Part shown: positions 7,167 to 15,123 of the stretch, piece after piece
How positions within the stretch are numbered: position 1 is the first letter of the stretch
Layout of the letters: every line of letters begins with the position of its first letter
NCBI GenBank assembly: GCA_937975235.1
Contig: CALJUZ010000066.1
Location: forward strand, 1-64,000
DNA from: CALJUZ01 sp003387805
Lineage (GTDB): Bacteria; Bacillota; Limnochordia; Limnochordales; ZCTH02-B6
Length of the DNA: 64,000 bases
Direction: 5' to 3'
Notes under the pieces: model-generated
Seen by the model: the letters and a program-made list of their open reading frames with translations, nothing else
Told to the model about the DNA's origin: nothing
The model's database searches: none
Translations under genes and position numbers: made by a program

Positions 7167-8006
7167 TTACCCGGCCCGGGCCGTTTCCACGGCGCGCCGC
7201 AGCTCCGCGACGAAGCGGGCACCCGCGGCGGCCGCGGCGCCGGGCGAGCCGGCCCGCTCCATCACGTCGATGAGAGCGCTGCCCACGATGACGCCGTCCG
7301 CGACGCGGCCCACGCGGCGGGCCTGCTCGGCGCCGGCAATGCCGAACCCCACCGCAACGGGCGTTTCGCCCGCGAAGGCCCGGACGCGCGCCAAAAACGC
7401 GGGGACGGTCTCGGGCAGCCGCTCCCGCGCGCCCGTCACCCCGGTCACCGAAACGCAGTAAATGAAGCCCGAGGCGACCTGCCCGATGAGGGCCAGACGG
7501 GCGTCGGTGCTGGTGGGCGCCGCCAAAGGCACCAGGTCCAGGCCTGCCGCCCGGGCCGCCCCGCGCAGCGGCGCGGCCTCCTCCGGCGGCAGGTCCGGCA
7601 CGATGAGTCCGTTGGCGCCCGCGGCCGCGGCGGCCGCGGCGAAGGCCTCCTCGCCTTTCCGAAAGACGCAGTTGTAATACGCCAGCAGCACCATGGGCAC
7701 GCGGACGCCCCGGGCGCGGGCCGCGGCCACCATGTCCAGCACGCCGGCCACCGTGGTGCCGGCGGCCAGCGCCCGCTGCCCCGAGCGCTGAATGGTGGGG
7801 CCGTCGGCCAGCGGATCCGAATACGGAATGCCGATCTCGATGATGTCCGCGCCCGCGTCGGCCAGGGCCGCCACCGCGTCCACCGTGGAGCCCAGGGCCG
7901 GGTCGCCCGCGGTGACGTAGGGGATCAGCGCCGGCCGCCCCTCGGCCTTGGCGAGGATAAACGTCTGCGTCAGCGGGCCGGGGCTTGGGCGAACGTGCGC
8001 GCTCAC
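7167..8006 (-). CDS. trpA: Tryptophan synthase alpha subunit
   Basis: 279 residues, TIM barrel. It cleaves indole-3-glycerol phosphate to indole, which is channelled to TrpB. The catalytic pair is Glu57 (IIEIGIPYSDP) and Asp64. The start is a GTG at 8006 that overlaps the trpB stop as GTGA, with AAGGGAG 9 bases upstream. This is the last gene of the trp operon. Confidence 0.97.
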   Translation of the reverse strand: MSAHVRPSPGPLTQTFILAKAEGRPALIPYVTAGDPALGSTVDAVAALADAGADIIEIGIPYSDPLADGPTIQRSGQRALAAGTTVAGVLDMVAAARARGVRVPMVLLAYYNCVFRKGEEAFAAAAAAAGANGLIVPDLPPEEAAPLRGAARAAGLDLVPLAAPTSTDARLALIGQVASGFIYCVSVTGVTGARERLPETVPAFLARVRAFAGETPVAVGFGIAGAEQARRVGRVADGVIVGSALIDVMERAGSPGAAAAAGARFVAELRRAVETARAG

Positions 8007-9214
8007 GCCTCCTCGCTCCCTTCCAGCAGTGCCGCCACGTGCTGCACGTCTTTGTCGCCGCGGCCGGACAAATTGACGAGGACCACGTCGTCCGGGGCCA
8101 GCTGCGCCGCGACCTTCACCGCATGGGCCACCGCGTGGGCGCTCTCCAGGGCCGGCACGATGCCTTCCAGCCGGCTCAGCAGCCGGAACGCCTCCAGCGC
8201 CTCCTCGTCCGTCACCGCCACGTACTCGGCCCGGCCCGAGTCTTTCAGCCAGCTGTGCTCGGGACCCACGCCCGGGTAGTCCAGTCCGGCCGACACGCTG
8301 TGCGCGGGCAAAATCTGCCCGTCTTCGTCGTGGAGCAAGTAGCTTTTGGCCCCGTGCAGCACGCCCGCCCGGCCCGCGCTCAGCGCCGCCGCGTGGCGGC
8401 CGGTGCCCGGGCCCGCCCCGCCGCCCTCCACGCCCACCAGGCGCACCTCGGGCTCGGGAATGAACTCGTGAAAAATGCCCATCGCGTTGCTGCCGCCGCC
8501 GACGCACGCGACGACGGCCGCCGGCAGCCGCCCCGCCTGCGCCAGCAGCTGCTCTTTCGCTTCTTTGCCGATGACCGACTGAAAATCCCGCACCATGGTC
8601 GGGTACGGATGGGGCCCCACCACCGATCCGATGATGTAATGGGTGTCCTCCACCCGCGTGACCCAGTCCCGGATGGCTTCGTTGGTCGCGTCCTTCAGCG
8701 TGCGGGTGCCCGACGTCACCGGCACCACCCGGGCCCCCAGGAGCTCCATGCGGAACACGTTGAGCGCCTGCCGGCGCGTGTCCTCCTCGCCCATGTACAC
8801 CACGCACTCCATGCCGAACATCGCGCAGACGGTGGCCGTGGCCACGCCGTGCTGTCCCGCGCCCGTCTCCGCGATGATGCGCCGCTTGCCCATGCGCCGG
8901 GCCAGCAAAATTTGGCCCATCGTGTTGTTGATCTTGTGCGCGCCGGTGTGCGTCAAATCTTCCCGCTTCAGGTAAATGCGGGCGCCGCCGGCGTGCTCGC
9001 TCAGGCGGCGGGCCAGGTAGAGCGGCGTGGGCCGGCCCACGTAGTGCGCCAAATAATGGGCCAGCTCCCGCTGGAAGGACGCGTCGGCCCGCGCCGCCTC
9101 GTAAGCCCGCTCCAGCTCCTCCAGCGCGGGCATGAGCGTTTCGGGCACGTAGCGGCCGCCGAAGGGCCCGAAGCGGCCCTTTTCACCGGCGGTGGTCGTC
9201 TGCGGCAAAGCCAT
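8003..9214 (-). CDS. trpB: Tryptophan synthase beta subunit
   Basis: 403 residues, PLP fold-type II. It condenses indole with serine. Lys94 in THTGAHKINN binds PLP; GGGSNAMG binds the cofactor phosphate. The N-terminal FGPFGGRYVPETLM is the typical TrpB1 start, so this is the form that pairs with TrpA, not the stand-alone TrpB2. The start overlaps the end of trpF by 32 bases, the largest overlap in the operon. Confidence 0.98.
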   Translation of the reverse strand: MALPQTTTAGEKGRFGPFGGRYVPETLMPALEELERAYEAARADASFQRELAHYLAHYVGRPTPLYLARRLSEHAGGARIYLKREDLTHTGAHKINNTMGQILLARRMGKRRIIAETGAGQHGVATATVCAMFGMECVVYMGEEDTRRQALNVFRMELLGARVVPVTSGTRTLKDATNEAIRDWVTRVEDTHYIIGSVVGPHPYPTMVRDFQSVIGKEAKEQLLAQAGRLPAAVVACVGGGSNAMGIFHEFIPEPEVRLVGVEGGGAGPGTGRHAAALSAGRAGVLHGAKSYLLHDEDGQILPAHSVSAGLDYPGVGPEHSWLKDSGRAEYVAVTDEEALEAFRLLSRLEGIVPALESAHAVAHAVKVAAQLAPDDVVLVNLSGRGDKDVQHVAALLEGSEEA

Positions 9215-9854
9215 CGGCTTCCCTCACCTTCCTCACGAAGCGCTGCATCTTTTCCGGGCACTTGCGCCCGGGCGCCGCCTCCACGCCGCTGCTGACGTCC
9301 ACGGCAAAGGGCCGCACGGTCCGCACGGCGTCGGCCACGTTCTCGGGCGTCAGGCCGCCGGCCAGCACCACCGGCAGGCGCTTGCCCCGCGCGTCCAGCG
9401 CCGCCATGGCCGCCCGGGCCAGGCGCCAGTCGAACGTGCGTCCGGTGCCGCCGGCCCGGCCCGGGGAGAAGGTGTCCAGCAGGACGGCGTCGGCCGCCGT
9501 GCCGGCCACGGCGTTCACGTCGCGCTCGTCCCGCATGCGCACCGCCTGCGCCACCTGATACCCGAGGCGCTGCAGCCGCAAAATCACGGCCTCGTCCGCC
9601 CGGCCGTGCAGCTGGATGACGTGCAGTCCCGCGTCCTCGGCGATGCGGGCCGCGGCGTCGTACGTCTCGTCCACGAACACGCCCACCCGCACGACGAAAG
9701 GCGGCACGGCCCGGGCCAGCTCCCGGGCCTTCTGCGGGCTTACCCGGCGCGGGCTTTCGGCAAAGACGAAGCCGACGGCGTCCGCGCCCGCCCGCACCGC
9801 GGCCTCCACGTCGGCCGGGCTCGTCAGCCCGCAAATCTTCACGCGGGTCGTCAC
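9183..9854 (-). CDS. trpF: Phosphoribosylanthranilate isomerase
   Basis: 223 residues, TIM barrel. It performs the Amadori rearrangement of phosphoribosylanthranilate. General base Cys8 (VKICGLT) and general acid Asp127 (LLDTFS) are in place. It overlaps trpC (4 bases) and trpB (32 bases), consistent with tightly coupled translation. Confidence 0.97.
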   Translation of the reverse strand: MTTRVKICGLTSPADVEAAVRAGADAVGFVFAESPRRVSPQKARELARAVPPFVVRVGVFVDETYDAAARIAEDAGLHVIQLHGRADEAVILRLQRLGYQVAQAVRMRDERDVNAVAGTAADAVLLDTFSPGRAGGTGRTFDWRLARAAMAALDARGKRLPVVLAGGLTPENVADAVRTVRPFAVDVSSGVEAAPGRKCPEKMQRFVRKVREADGFAADDHRR

Positions 9855-10666
9855 GGCGCCACCGCCCCGGCCCGGCGGCGCGGCCCGAGGGGCACCCCCA
9901 CCAGCGACCGGGCGGCCCGCAGGGGATCCGCGTCGGTCACCAGCCGCTCGCCCACCAAAATCGCGTCCACGCCCGCGGCGGCCAGCCGTTGGACGTCCTC
10001 GCGCGAGCGGATGCCTGACTCGCTCACCAGCGTCACGTCGTCGGGCACTTGCCCGGCCAGGCGCATCGTCACCTCCAGGCTGGTTTCAAAGGTGTGCAGG
10101 TCGCGGTTGTTGATGCCGACGAGCCTCGCCCCCGCGGCCAGCGCCCGCTCCAGCTCCGCTTCGGTATGCACCTCCACCAGGGCGTCCATGCCCCAGGCGT
10201 GCACCTCGGCCAAGAGGTCATCCAGCCTGCGCCGCGGCAGCGCGCCGACGATGAGCAGCACCGCGTCCGCGCCCGCCGCCCGCGCCTCGGCCACCTGGTA
10301 AGGGTCGACGATAAAGTCTTTGCGCAAAACCGGCAGCGGCACCGCCTCCCGCACCGCCCGCAAATGGTCCAGGCCGCCTCCGAAGAAAGGACCGTCGGTC
10401 AGCACGGAAATCGCGTCGGCGCCCGCCTTCGCATACGCCCGGGCCAGGGCCGCGGGATCGAAGTCCGCGCGCAGCACGCCTTTGGACGGCGATTTCCGCT
10501 TCACCTCGGCCAAAAGGCTCACCGCGCCGCCCGCGCCCAGCCGCCCGGCCAGGCTCCGGGGAGGCGGCGCCGCCTGCGCGGCCTCGGCCAGCGCCCGAAG
10601 CGGCGTCATCCGCCGGCGCCGCGCCGTTTCCGCTTTGGTCTCGGCGATGATGCGGTCCAAAATCAT
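9851..10666 (-). CDS. trpC: Indole-3-glycerol phosphate synthase
   Basis: 271 residues, TIM barrel. It closes the indole ring of CdRP with loss of CO2. Catalytic residues visible are Glu54 and Lys56 (AEVKRKSPSKG) and Lys116 (LRKDFIV). The start ATG overlaps the trpD stop as ATGA and the stop overlaps trpF by 4 bases. Confidence 0.97.
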   Translation of the reverse strand: MILDRIIAETKAETARRRRMTPLRALAEAAQAAPPPRSLAGRLGAGGAVSLLAEVKRKSPSKGVLRADFDPAALARAYAKAGADAISVLTDGPFFGGGLDHLRAVREAVPLPVLRKDFIVDPYQVAEARAAGADAVLLIVGALPRRRLDDLLAEVHAWGMDALVEVHTEAELERALAAGARLVGINNRDLHTFETSLEVTMRLAGQVPDDVTLVSESGIRSREDVQRLAAAGVDAILVGERLVTDADPLRAARSLVGVPLGPRRRAGAVAP

Positions 10667-11694
10667 GCCGCCCGGCCCCCCGACAGCCGCCGCAGCGTCT
10701 CCAGCGTGTCGTACGCCCGGCCCGAGGCGATGGCGTCCACCGCCATGGCCACGCCGTCGCGCAAGTCCTCGGCCAGGCCGGCCACCACCAGGCCGGCGCC
10801 GGCGTTGAGCGCGACCGCATCCCGCGGCGGCCCCGTCTCCGCGCCCGTCAGGACCATGACGATGCGCTCCGCGTTGTCCTCCACCGAACCGCCCATGATG
10901 GACGCCAGGGCCGCCCGCCGCAGCCCGACGTCCTCGGGCGTCATGGCGAACTGCCGCACGCCCGCGGGCTCCACCGAGGCCACCAGCGTCTCGCCGCAGA
11001 TGGAAAACTCATCCATGCCGGGCGCGCCGTGGACGACGAACGCCCGCTCCACGCCCAGCTCGTGCAGCACGTAGGCCAGCTTGGGCACCAGCTCCGGATC
11101 ATAAACGCCCAGCACGTAGCTTTGGACGCCCGCGGGGTTGGTCAGCGGCCCCAGCACGTTGAAGACGGTGCGCACCGCCAGCTCGCGCCGGGGCTCGGCG
11201 GCGAACTTCATGGCCCGGTGATACCGGGGGGCGAACATGAAGCCGATGCCGGCCTCCTCGATGCACCGCTGCACGAAGGCCGGCTCCACGTCCACGCCTA
11301 CGCCCAGAGCCTCCAGCACGTCCGCGCTGCCGCAGCGGCTGGAGACGGCCCGGTTGCCGTGCTTGGCCACGCCGGCGCCGGCCGCCGCGGCCACGATGGC
11401 CGCGGCGGTGGAGATGTTGAACGTGTTGGCGCCGTCGCCGCCGGTGCCCACGATGTCGATGAGCGGCTGCCGCCGGGGCCGGATGGTGACGGCCAGGCGC
11501 CGCATGGTCCGGGCGCAGCCCGCGATCTCCTCCACGGTTTCGCCTTTCATGCGCAGCGCGATAAGGAATCCCGCGATTTGCGCGGGCGTGGCCCGGCCGC
11601 TCATGATGTCCTCCATGGCCGCGGCCGCCTGCTCCTCGGTCAAGTCCTCCCGGTCCACCAGCTTGCGGATGGCTTCGCTGATCGTCACCGTCAC
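10663..11694 (-). CDS. trpD: Anthranilate phosphoribosyltransferase
   Basis: 343 residues. It joins anthranilate and PRPP. The PRPP loop GTGGDGANTFNIST is at about residues 83-96, followed by AKHGNRAVSSRCGSADVLEALG and the metal-binding region. The start GTG at 11694 overlaps the trpG stop as GTGA; a second in-frame GTG lies 6 bases later. The protein is the stand-alone type, not fused to TrpG. Confidence 0.96.
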   Translation of the reverse strand: MTVTISEAIRKLVDREDLTEEQAAAAMEDIMSGRATPAQIAGFLIALRMKGETVEEIAGCARTMRRLAVTIRPRRQPLIDIVGTGGDGANTFNISTAAAIVAAAAGAGVAKHGNRAVSSRCGSADVLEALGVGVDVEPAFVQRCIEEAGIGFMFAPRYHRAMKFAAEPRRELAVRTVFNVLGPLTNPAGVQSYVLGVYDPELVPKLAYVLHELGVERAFVVHGAPGMDEFSICGETLVASVEPAGVRQFAMTPEDVGLRRAALASIMGGSVEDNAERIVMVLTGAETGPPRDAVALNAGAGLVVAGLAEDLRDGVAMAVDAIASGRAYDTLETLRRLSGGRAA

Positions 11695-12284
11695 ATCGCC
11701 CTCCTCCACGTCCCCGCCGCGCCCGCGGCGGCCAGAAAACTTTCCATCACGCGGGCCCCGTGCTCCGTAAACGCGGACTCGGGGTGAAACTGCACGCCGA
11801 ACACGGGCAGCGACCCGTGCTGCAGCGCCATGACGTCCCCGGTGTCCGCGGCCTCGGCCGTGACGGCCAGGCCGTCGGGCAGCGACGCCCGGTCCACGAC
11901 GAACGAGTCGTAGCGCGTGGCCGAAAAGGGCGACGGCACGCCGGCAAACAAGCCGGTGCCGTCGTGCAGCACCGCGCACGTTTTGCCGTGCACGGGCGCC
12001 CGGGCCGGGGCCAGCCGGGCCCCGAAGCGGACGGCCACGCAGTGCATGCCCAGTCCTACGCCCAGCAGCGGCGCCCGGCCGGCCCACCGCTCGACGACGG
12101 CCATCACCTCCGGAGCCCCCTCCGGACGCCCGGTGCCGGAGGCGATCACGACACCGCGAGGACTTAGGTCCTCCAGCCGCGCCGCGTCGCCGGCCCTGAC
12201 CACCACCGGCGTTGCGCCCAGCGCGCCCGCCAGGTGCGCGAGGTTGTGCGTGAACAAGTCCCCGCTGTCGATGACGGCGATCAT
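11691..12284 (-). CDS. trpG: TrpG-like glutamine amidotransferase, catalytic cysteine missing
   Basis: 197 residues with the overall class I amidotransferase layout and in the right operon place for the glutaminase subunit of anthranilate synthase. It is abnormal where it matters. The nucleophile elbow, normally GVCLGHQ, reads GVGLGMH: residue 77 is Gly (codon GGA) in place of the catalytic Cys. The oxyanion loop, normally SPGP, reads ASGTG. The other two triad members survive (FHPE, His167 and Glu169), as do HGKT and ATRYDSF. A cysteine at 82 is displaced from the elbow. So the fold and probably the contact with TrpE are kept, but glutaminase activity is unlikely. TrpE may run on ammonia or borrow another subunit such as PabA. 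The start ATG overlaps the trpE stop as ATGA. Confidence 0.88.
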   Translation of the reverse strand: MIAVIDSGDLFTHNLAHLAGALGATPVVVRAGDAARLEDLSPRGVVIASGTGRPEGAPEVMAVVERWAGRAPLLGVGLGMHCVAVRFGARLAPARAPVHGKTCAVLHDGTGLFAGVPSPFSATRYDSFVVDRASLPDGLAVTAEAADTGDVMALQHGSLPVFGVQFHPESAFTEHGARVMESFLAAAGAAGTWRRAM

Positions 12285-13822
12285 ACCGGCACCCCTTCCG
12301 CAGCGGCCACCGTTTGCAGCATGGCGCCCGCTTTCGAAGCGATCTCTTGCAGTTCCCGATCCGGATCCGAGTCGGCCACGATGCCCGCGCCGGCCTGGAT
12401 GAACGCCACGCCGCGCCGCACGACGATGGTCCGGATGGTGATGCACGAATCCATGTTGCCCGAGAAGCCGAAGTAGCCCACCGCGCCGGCGTAGGGCCCG
12501 CGACGCCCGGGCTCCAGCTCCCGGATGAGCTCCAGCGCACGCGCCTTGGGGGCGCCGCTGACGGTGCCCGCCGGGAACGCGGCCCGCAGCAGGTCGAAGG
12601 CGGTGCGCCCGTCGGCCAGTTCCCCGACGACGTCGGAGACGATGTGCATGACGTGGGAATATTTTTCCACGGCCATCAGCCGGGGCACCCGGACCGAGCC
12701 GGCCCGGCACACGCGGGCCAAATCGTCGCGGCCCAGGTCCACCAGCATCGCGTGCTCGGCCCGCTCCTTTTCGTCGGCCAAGAGCTCCGCCGCGAGCCGC
12801 CGGTCGTCCTCGGGCGTCGCGCCGCGGGGCCGGGTGCCGGCGATGGGCCGCACCTCGGCCACGCCGTCCTCCAGCCGCACCATTACTTCCGGCGACGACC
12901 CCACCAGCTGGACGTCGCCGAAGTCGAGATAGAACATGTACGGCGACGGGTTGACCGAGCGCAGCAGGCGGTACACGTCAAAGGGCCGGGCCCGCAGCGG
13001 CGCGGCGAACCGCCGGGACAAGACGACCTGGAACACGTCGCCGCGGCGGACATGCTCCCGGGCCCGCCGCACGGCCTCCCGGAAACGGTCCGCGCCCCCG
13101 TCGAGCCCGGCGGCCCCGGGGCCCGCGAGAGCCGCGCCGTTGGCCCGGCCGCGACCGACCTCCACGCCGGCCAAAGGGCGCAGGCCGGCGTCCCCCCGCA
13201 GGCGCTCCAGGATGCCCTCGATGCGGCGGCACGCCTCGTCGTAGGCCCGCTCGGGCTCGGCCCCGGGCAGCGCGTTGACGACCACTTTCAGGTTGCGCCG
13301 CACGTGATCGAAGACCAGCACCGCGTCGGTGACGATGAAGTACAAGTCCGGCAACGCGTCGTACCCGTCGCCCGGCCCGGGCCCGGCGGCCTCGGGACCC
13401 GGCGCCGGCCCTTCGGGTGCCCCGCCGGACAGCCCCTCGAAACCCACGTAGCCCACGGCGCCGCCGTAAAACCGGGGCAGCCCGGGCACCTCCGCCGGCC
13501 GGAACCCGGCCAGCAGCCGCTCCAGCCGGCCCAGGGCGTCGGAAGTGCGTTCTTTCTCGGAGCGGCCGTCGGCGTGGGTGATGATCACGTCCTCGCCGCG
13601 GCTTTGAAACGTCATCAGAGCGCTGTTGCCCAGAAACGAGTAGCGGCCCAGGGTGTCGCCCCGCTCGACGCTCTCCAGAAGAAACGTGCAGGGCCCCGGG
13701 CCCAGCTTGGCCAGGGCCGACACCGGCGTGTCCAGATCCGCGATGACCTCGCGGTAGACCGGCACCACGGTCGCGCGGGCGCTGAGCCGCACGAACTCCT
13801 CCCTGGAAGGGACAAAAGCCAC
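12281..13822 (-). CDS. trpE: Anthranilate synthase component I
   Basis: 513 residues, chorismate-binding enzyme family. It converts chorismate to anthranilate using ammonia supplied by TrpG. The LLES motif at 48-51 is the tryptophan feedback-inhibition signature that separates TrpE from PabB. The C-terminal catalytic half has PIAGTRPRG, LVDLGRDD, FPAGTVSGAPK and QAGAGIVADSDP. The start is a GTG with GGGAGG 9 bases upstream. It is the first gene of trpEGDCFBA, behind a 164-base leader with TRAP-type attenuation signals. A Pro/Gly/Ala-rich loop near residues 135-155 is a lineage-specific insertion. Confidence 0.97.
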   Translation of the reverse strand: MAFVPSREEFVRLSARATVVPVYREVIADLDTPVSALAKLGPGPCTFLLESVERGDTLGRYSFLGNSALMTFQSRGEDVIITHADGRSEKERTSDALGRLERLLAGFRPAEVPGLPRFYGGAVGYVGFEGLSGGAPEGPAPGPEAAGPGPGDGYDALPDLYFIVTDAVLVFDHVRRNLKVVVNALPGAEPERAYDEACRRIEGILERLRGDAGLRPLAGVEVGRGRANGAALAGPGAAGLDGGADRFREAVRRAREHVRRGDVFQVVLSRRFAAPLRARPFDVYRLLRSVNPSPYMFYLDFGDVQLVGSSPEVMVRLEDGVAEVRPIAGTRPRGATPEDDRRLAAELLADEKERAEHAMLVDLGRDDLARVCRAGSVRVPRLMAVEKYSHVMHIVSDVVGELADGRTAFDLLRAAFPAGTVSGAPKARALELIRELEPGRRGPYAGAVGYFGFSGNMDSCITIRTIVVRRGVAFIQAGAGIVADSDPDRELQEIASKAGAMLQTVAAAEGVPV

Positions 13823-13863
13823 GCTGCGGAACCTCCCGTGCGCGGTCGGGCGTTGGCAAAATG

Positions 13864-13891
13864 AAAAAACCAGGCTTTGCGATGAGCCCGG
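13864..13891 (-). terminator. trp leader attenuator (intrinsic terminator)
   Basis: In the RNA, CCGGGCU pairs with AGCCUGG (7 bp, one G-U) around an 8-base loop and runs straight into six U residues. It lies 42 bases before the trpE start codon and would stop transcription before trpE unless the upstream arm is captured by the antiterminator. Confidence 0.85.
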
Positions 13892-13944
13892 CGAGAGATC
13901 GTCCGAAGAGGGATCAAAAGGGCAGGCCCTCGGCTCGGCTCATC
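13881..13944 (-). promoter_or_regulatory. trp antiterminator
   Basis: GATGAGCC inside the GAG repeats (13937-13944) is exactly complementary to GGCTCATC (13881-13888), which contains most of the 5' arm of the terminator and part of its loop. The two pairings are mutually exclusive. Protein bound to the GAG repeats would prevent the antiterminator and let the terminator form. Confidence 0.8.
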
Positions 13945-13975
13945 TCACTCCGCTCAGCTCTGCTCAACTCGACTC
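13929..13975 (-). promoter_or_regulatory. TRAP-type binding site: ten GAG triplets in the trp leader
   Basis: Ten GAG triplets follow one another on the minus strand (13975 to 13929), with spacers of 2 bases except one of 1 base. Bacillus TRAP, an 11-subunit ring activated by tryptophan, binds 9 to 11 G/UAG triplets spaced by 2-3 bases. The run starts about 12 bases after the predicted transcription start and overlaps the antiterminator. No TRAP gene (mtrB) is in the window. Confidence 0.87.
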
Positions 13976-13992
13976 GCGCAAATTTGGTTCCG

Positions 13993-14021
13993 ATTATACC
14001 GGCGGTGCACGGGAGTGTCAA
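13993..14021 (-). promoter_or_regulatory. Consensus sigma-A promoter of the trp operon
   Basis: TTGACA (14021-14016), 17-base spacer, TATAAT (13998-13993): a perfect match to the vegetative consensus. Such a strong promoter is usual where control is exerted downstream by attenuation. Confidence 0.92.
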
Positions 14022-14082
14022 CCACAATTTTCCGGCATTTTCTCCGGACCCGCGCCGGCCGCGGCCGCCGGGCCGCGGCGGC

Positions 14083-14961
14083 CTATCCGGTGGCCGCCTC
14101 CCACACGTCCGACGCCTCCAGCGTCATGAGATCGGACCGCGTCAGCCCCCGGCGGTCCACCAGGCGCAGCGCCTGGCGGCGGATGGCCCGCTCCAGGACG
14201 TTGCGGACGAAACGGGCGTTGCCGAAATAGGGATTGTCGGCAGCGTGGCGTTCCAGAATGCGCCGCAGCCTGCGGGACGCGGCCGGCGAGAGCCGGTACT
14301 GCCGCTGTTCGCACATGAAGTGCGCGATTTGCAGCAGCTCGTCGCACGTGTAGTCCGGAAACTCCATGTGGATGGGAAACCTCGATCGCAAACCCGGGTT
14401 GCTGGCCAGGAAAAACTCCATTTCGGCCCGGTAGCCCGCCAAGATGACGACGAACTCGTCTTTGTGGTCCTCCATGGCCTTGACCAGCGTGTCGATGGCT
14501 TCCTTCCCGAAATCCTTTTCGCCGCCGCGGGCCAGCGAGTACGCCTCGTCGATGAACAGCACGCCGCCCATGGCCTTCTGGATGTATTCCCGCGTTCGTT
14601 GGGCCGTGTGCCCGATGTACTGGCCCACCAGGTCCGCGCGCTCGCATTCGACCAAATGCCCTTTGGGCAGCACGTCCATCGCGTGGAAGATGCGCCCCAG
14701 CACCCGCGCGACGGTGGTTTTTCCGGTGCCGGGATTGCCCTTGAACACCATGTGCAGCGCCACCGGCTGGGCCGCGAGGCGCGCCTCGGTCCGCCGCCGC
14801 TGAATCTCCAGGAAAGCCTGCAGCTCCCGCACCAGCTTTTTCACCGACGCCAGGCCGATGAGCGCGTCCAGCTCGTCCAGCGCCGCCCGCACCCGGCGCT
14901 CCCGCTCGGCGGCCTCGCCGTGGGGCTCGGGAACGTCGTGCCGTATCAACGTAAGGCGCAC
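14083..14961 (-). CDS. spoVK: SpoVK-like AAA ATPase
   Basis: 292-residue CbxX/CfqX-type AAA ATPase. Walker A is GNPGTGKTT (75-83), Walker B VLFIDEAY (134-141), then RSRFP as the arginine finger region. Bacillus SpoVK is 322 residues, is made in the mother cell and is needed for spore maturation; its gene lies near miaA, as here. I choose the GTG at 14961 because the longer frame to an ATG at 15057 would begin inside the -10 of a putative sporulation promoter. Unlike Bacillus, no hfq lies between miaA and this gene. Exact substrate unknown. Confidence 0.82.
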   Translation of the reverse strand: MRLTLIRHDVPEPHGEAAERERRVRAALDELDALIGLASVKKLVRELQAFLEIQRRRTEARLAAQPVALHMVFKGNPGTGKTTVARVLGRIFHAMDVLPKGHLVECERADLVGQYIGHTAQRTREYIQKAMGGVLFIDEAYSLARGGEKDFGKEAIDTLVKAMEDHKDEFVVILAGYRAEMEFFLASNPGLRSRFPIHMEFPDYTCDELLQIAHFMCEQRQYRLSPAASRRLRRILERHAADNPYFGNARFVRNVLERAIRRQALRLVDRRGLTRSDLMTLEASDVWEAATG

Positions 14962-15045
14962 CAGTCCACCCCGCCTCGCGTCCCCCCGGCGCCCGCCGTC
15001 ACGCGCGGCGGCCGGGGATGCGGTGCTTGCGAGCCGACACCTATC

Positions 15046-15072
15046 TACTGTATGCATGCCGGAGGAATGGGT
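15046..15072 (-). promoter_or_regulatory. Putative sigma-K (or sigma-E) promoter of spoVK
   Basis: On the minus strand CATACAGTA (15054-15046) fits CATANNNTA, with AC 16 bases upstream (15072-15071), as sigma-K promoters require. The same -10 also fits sigma-E (CATACANT), though I see no good sigma-E -35. Confidence 0.45.
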
Positions 15073-15123
15073 TCCCGGCGGCGCGGAAATTCCCGCCGGG
15101 GCCGGCCGCCGCAGCGGCGGCTT

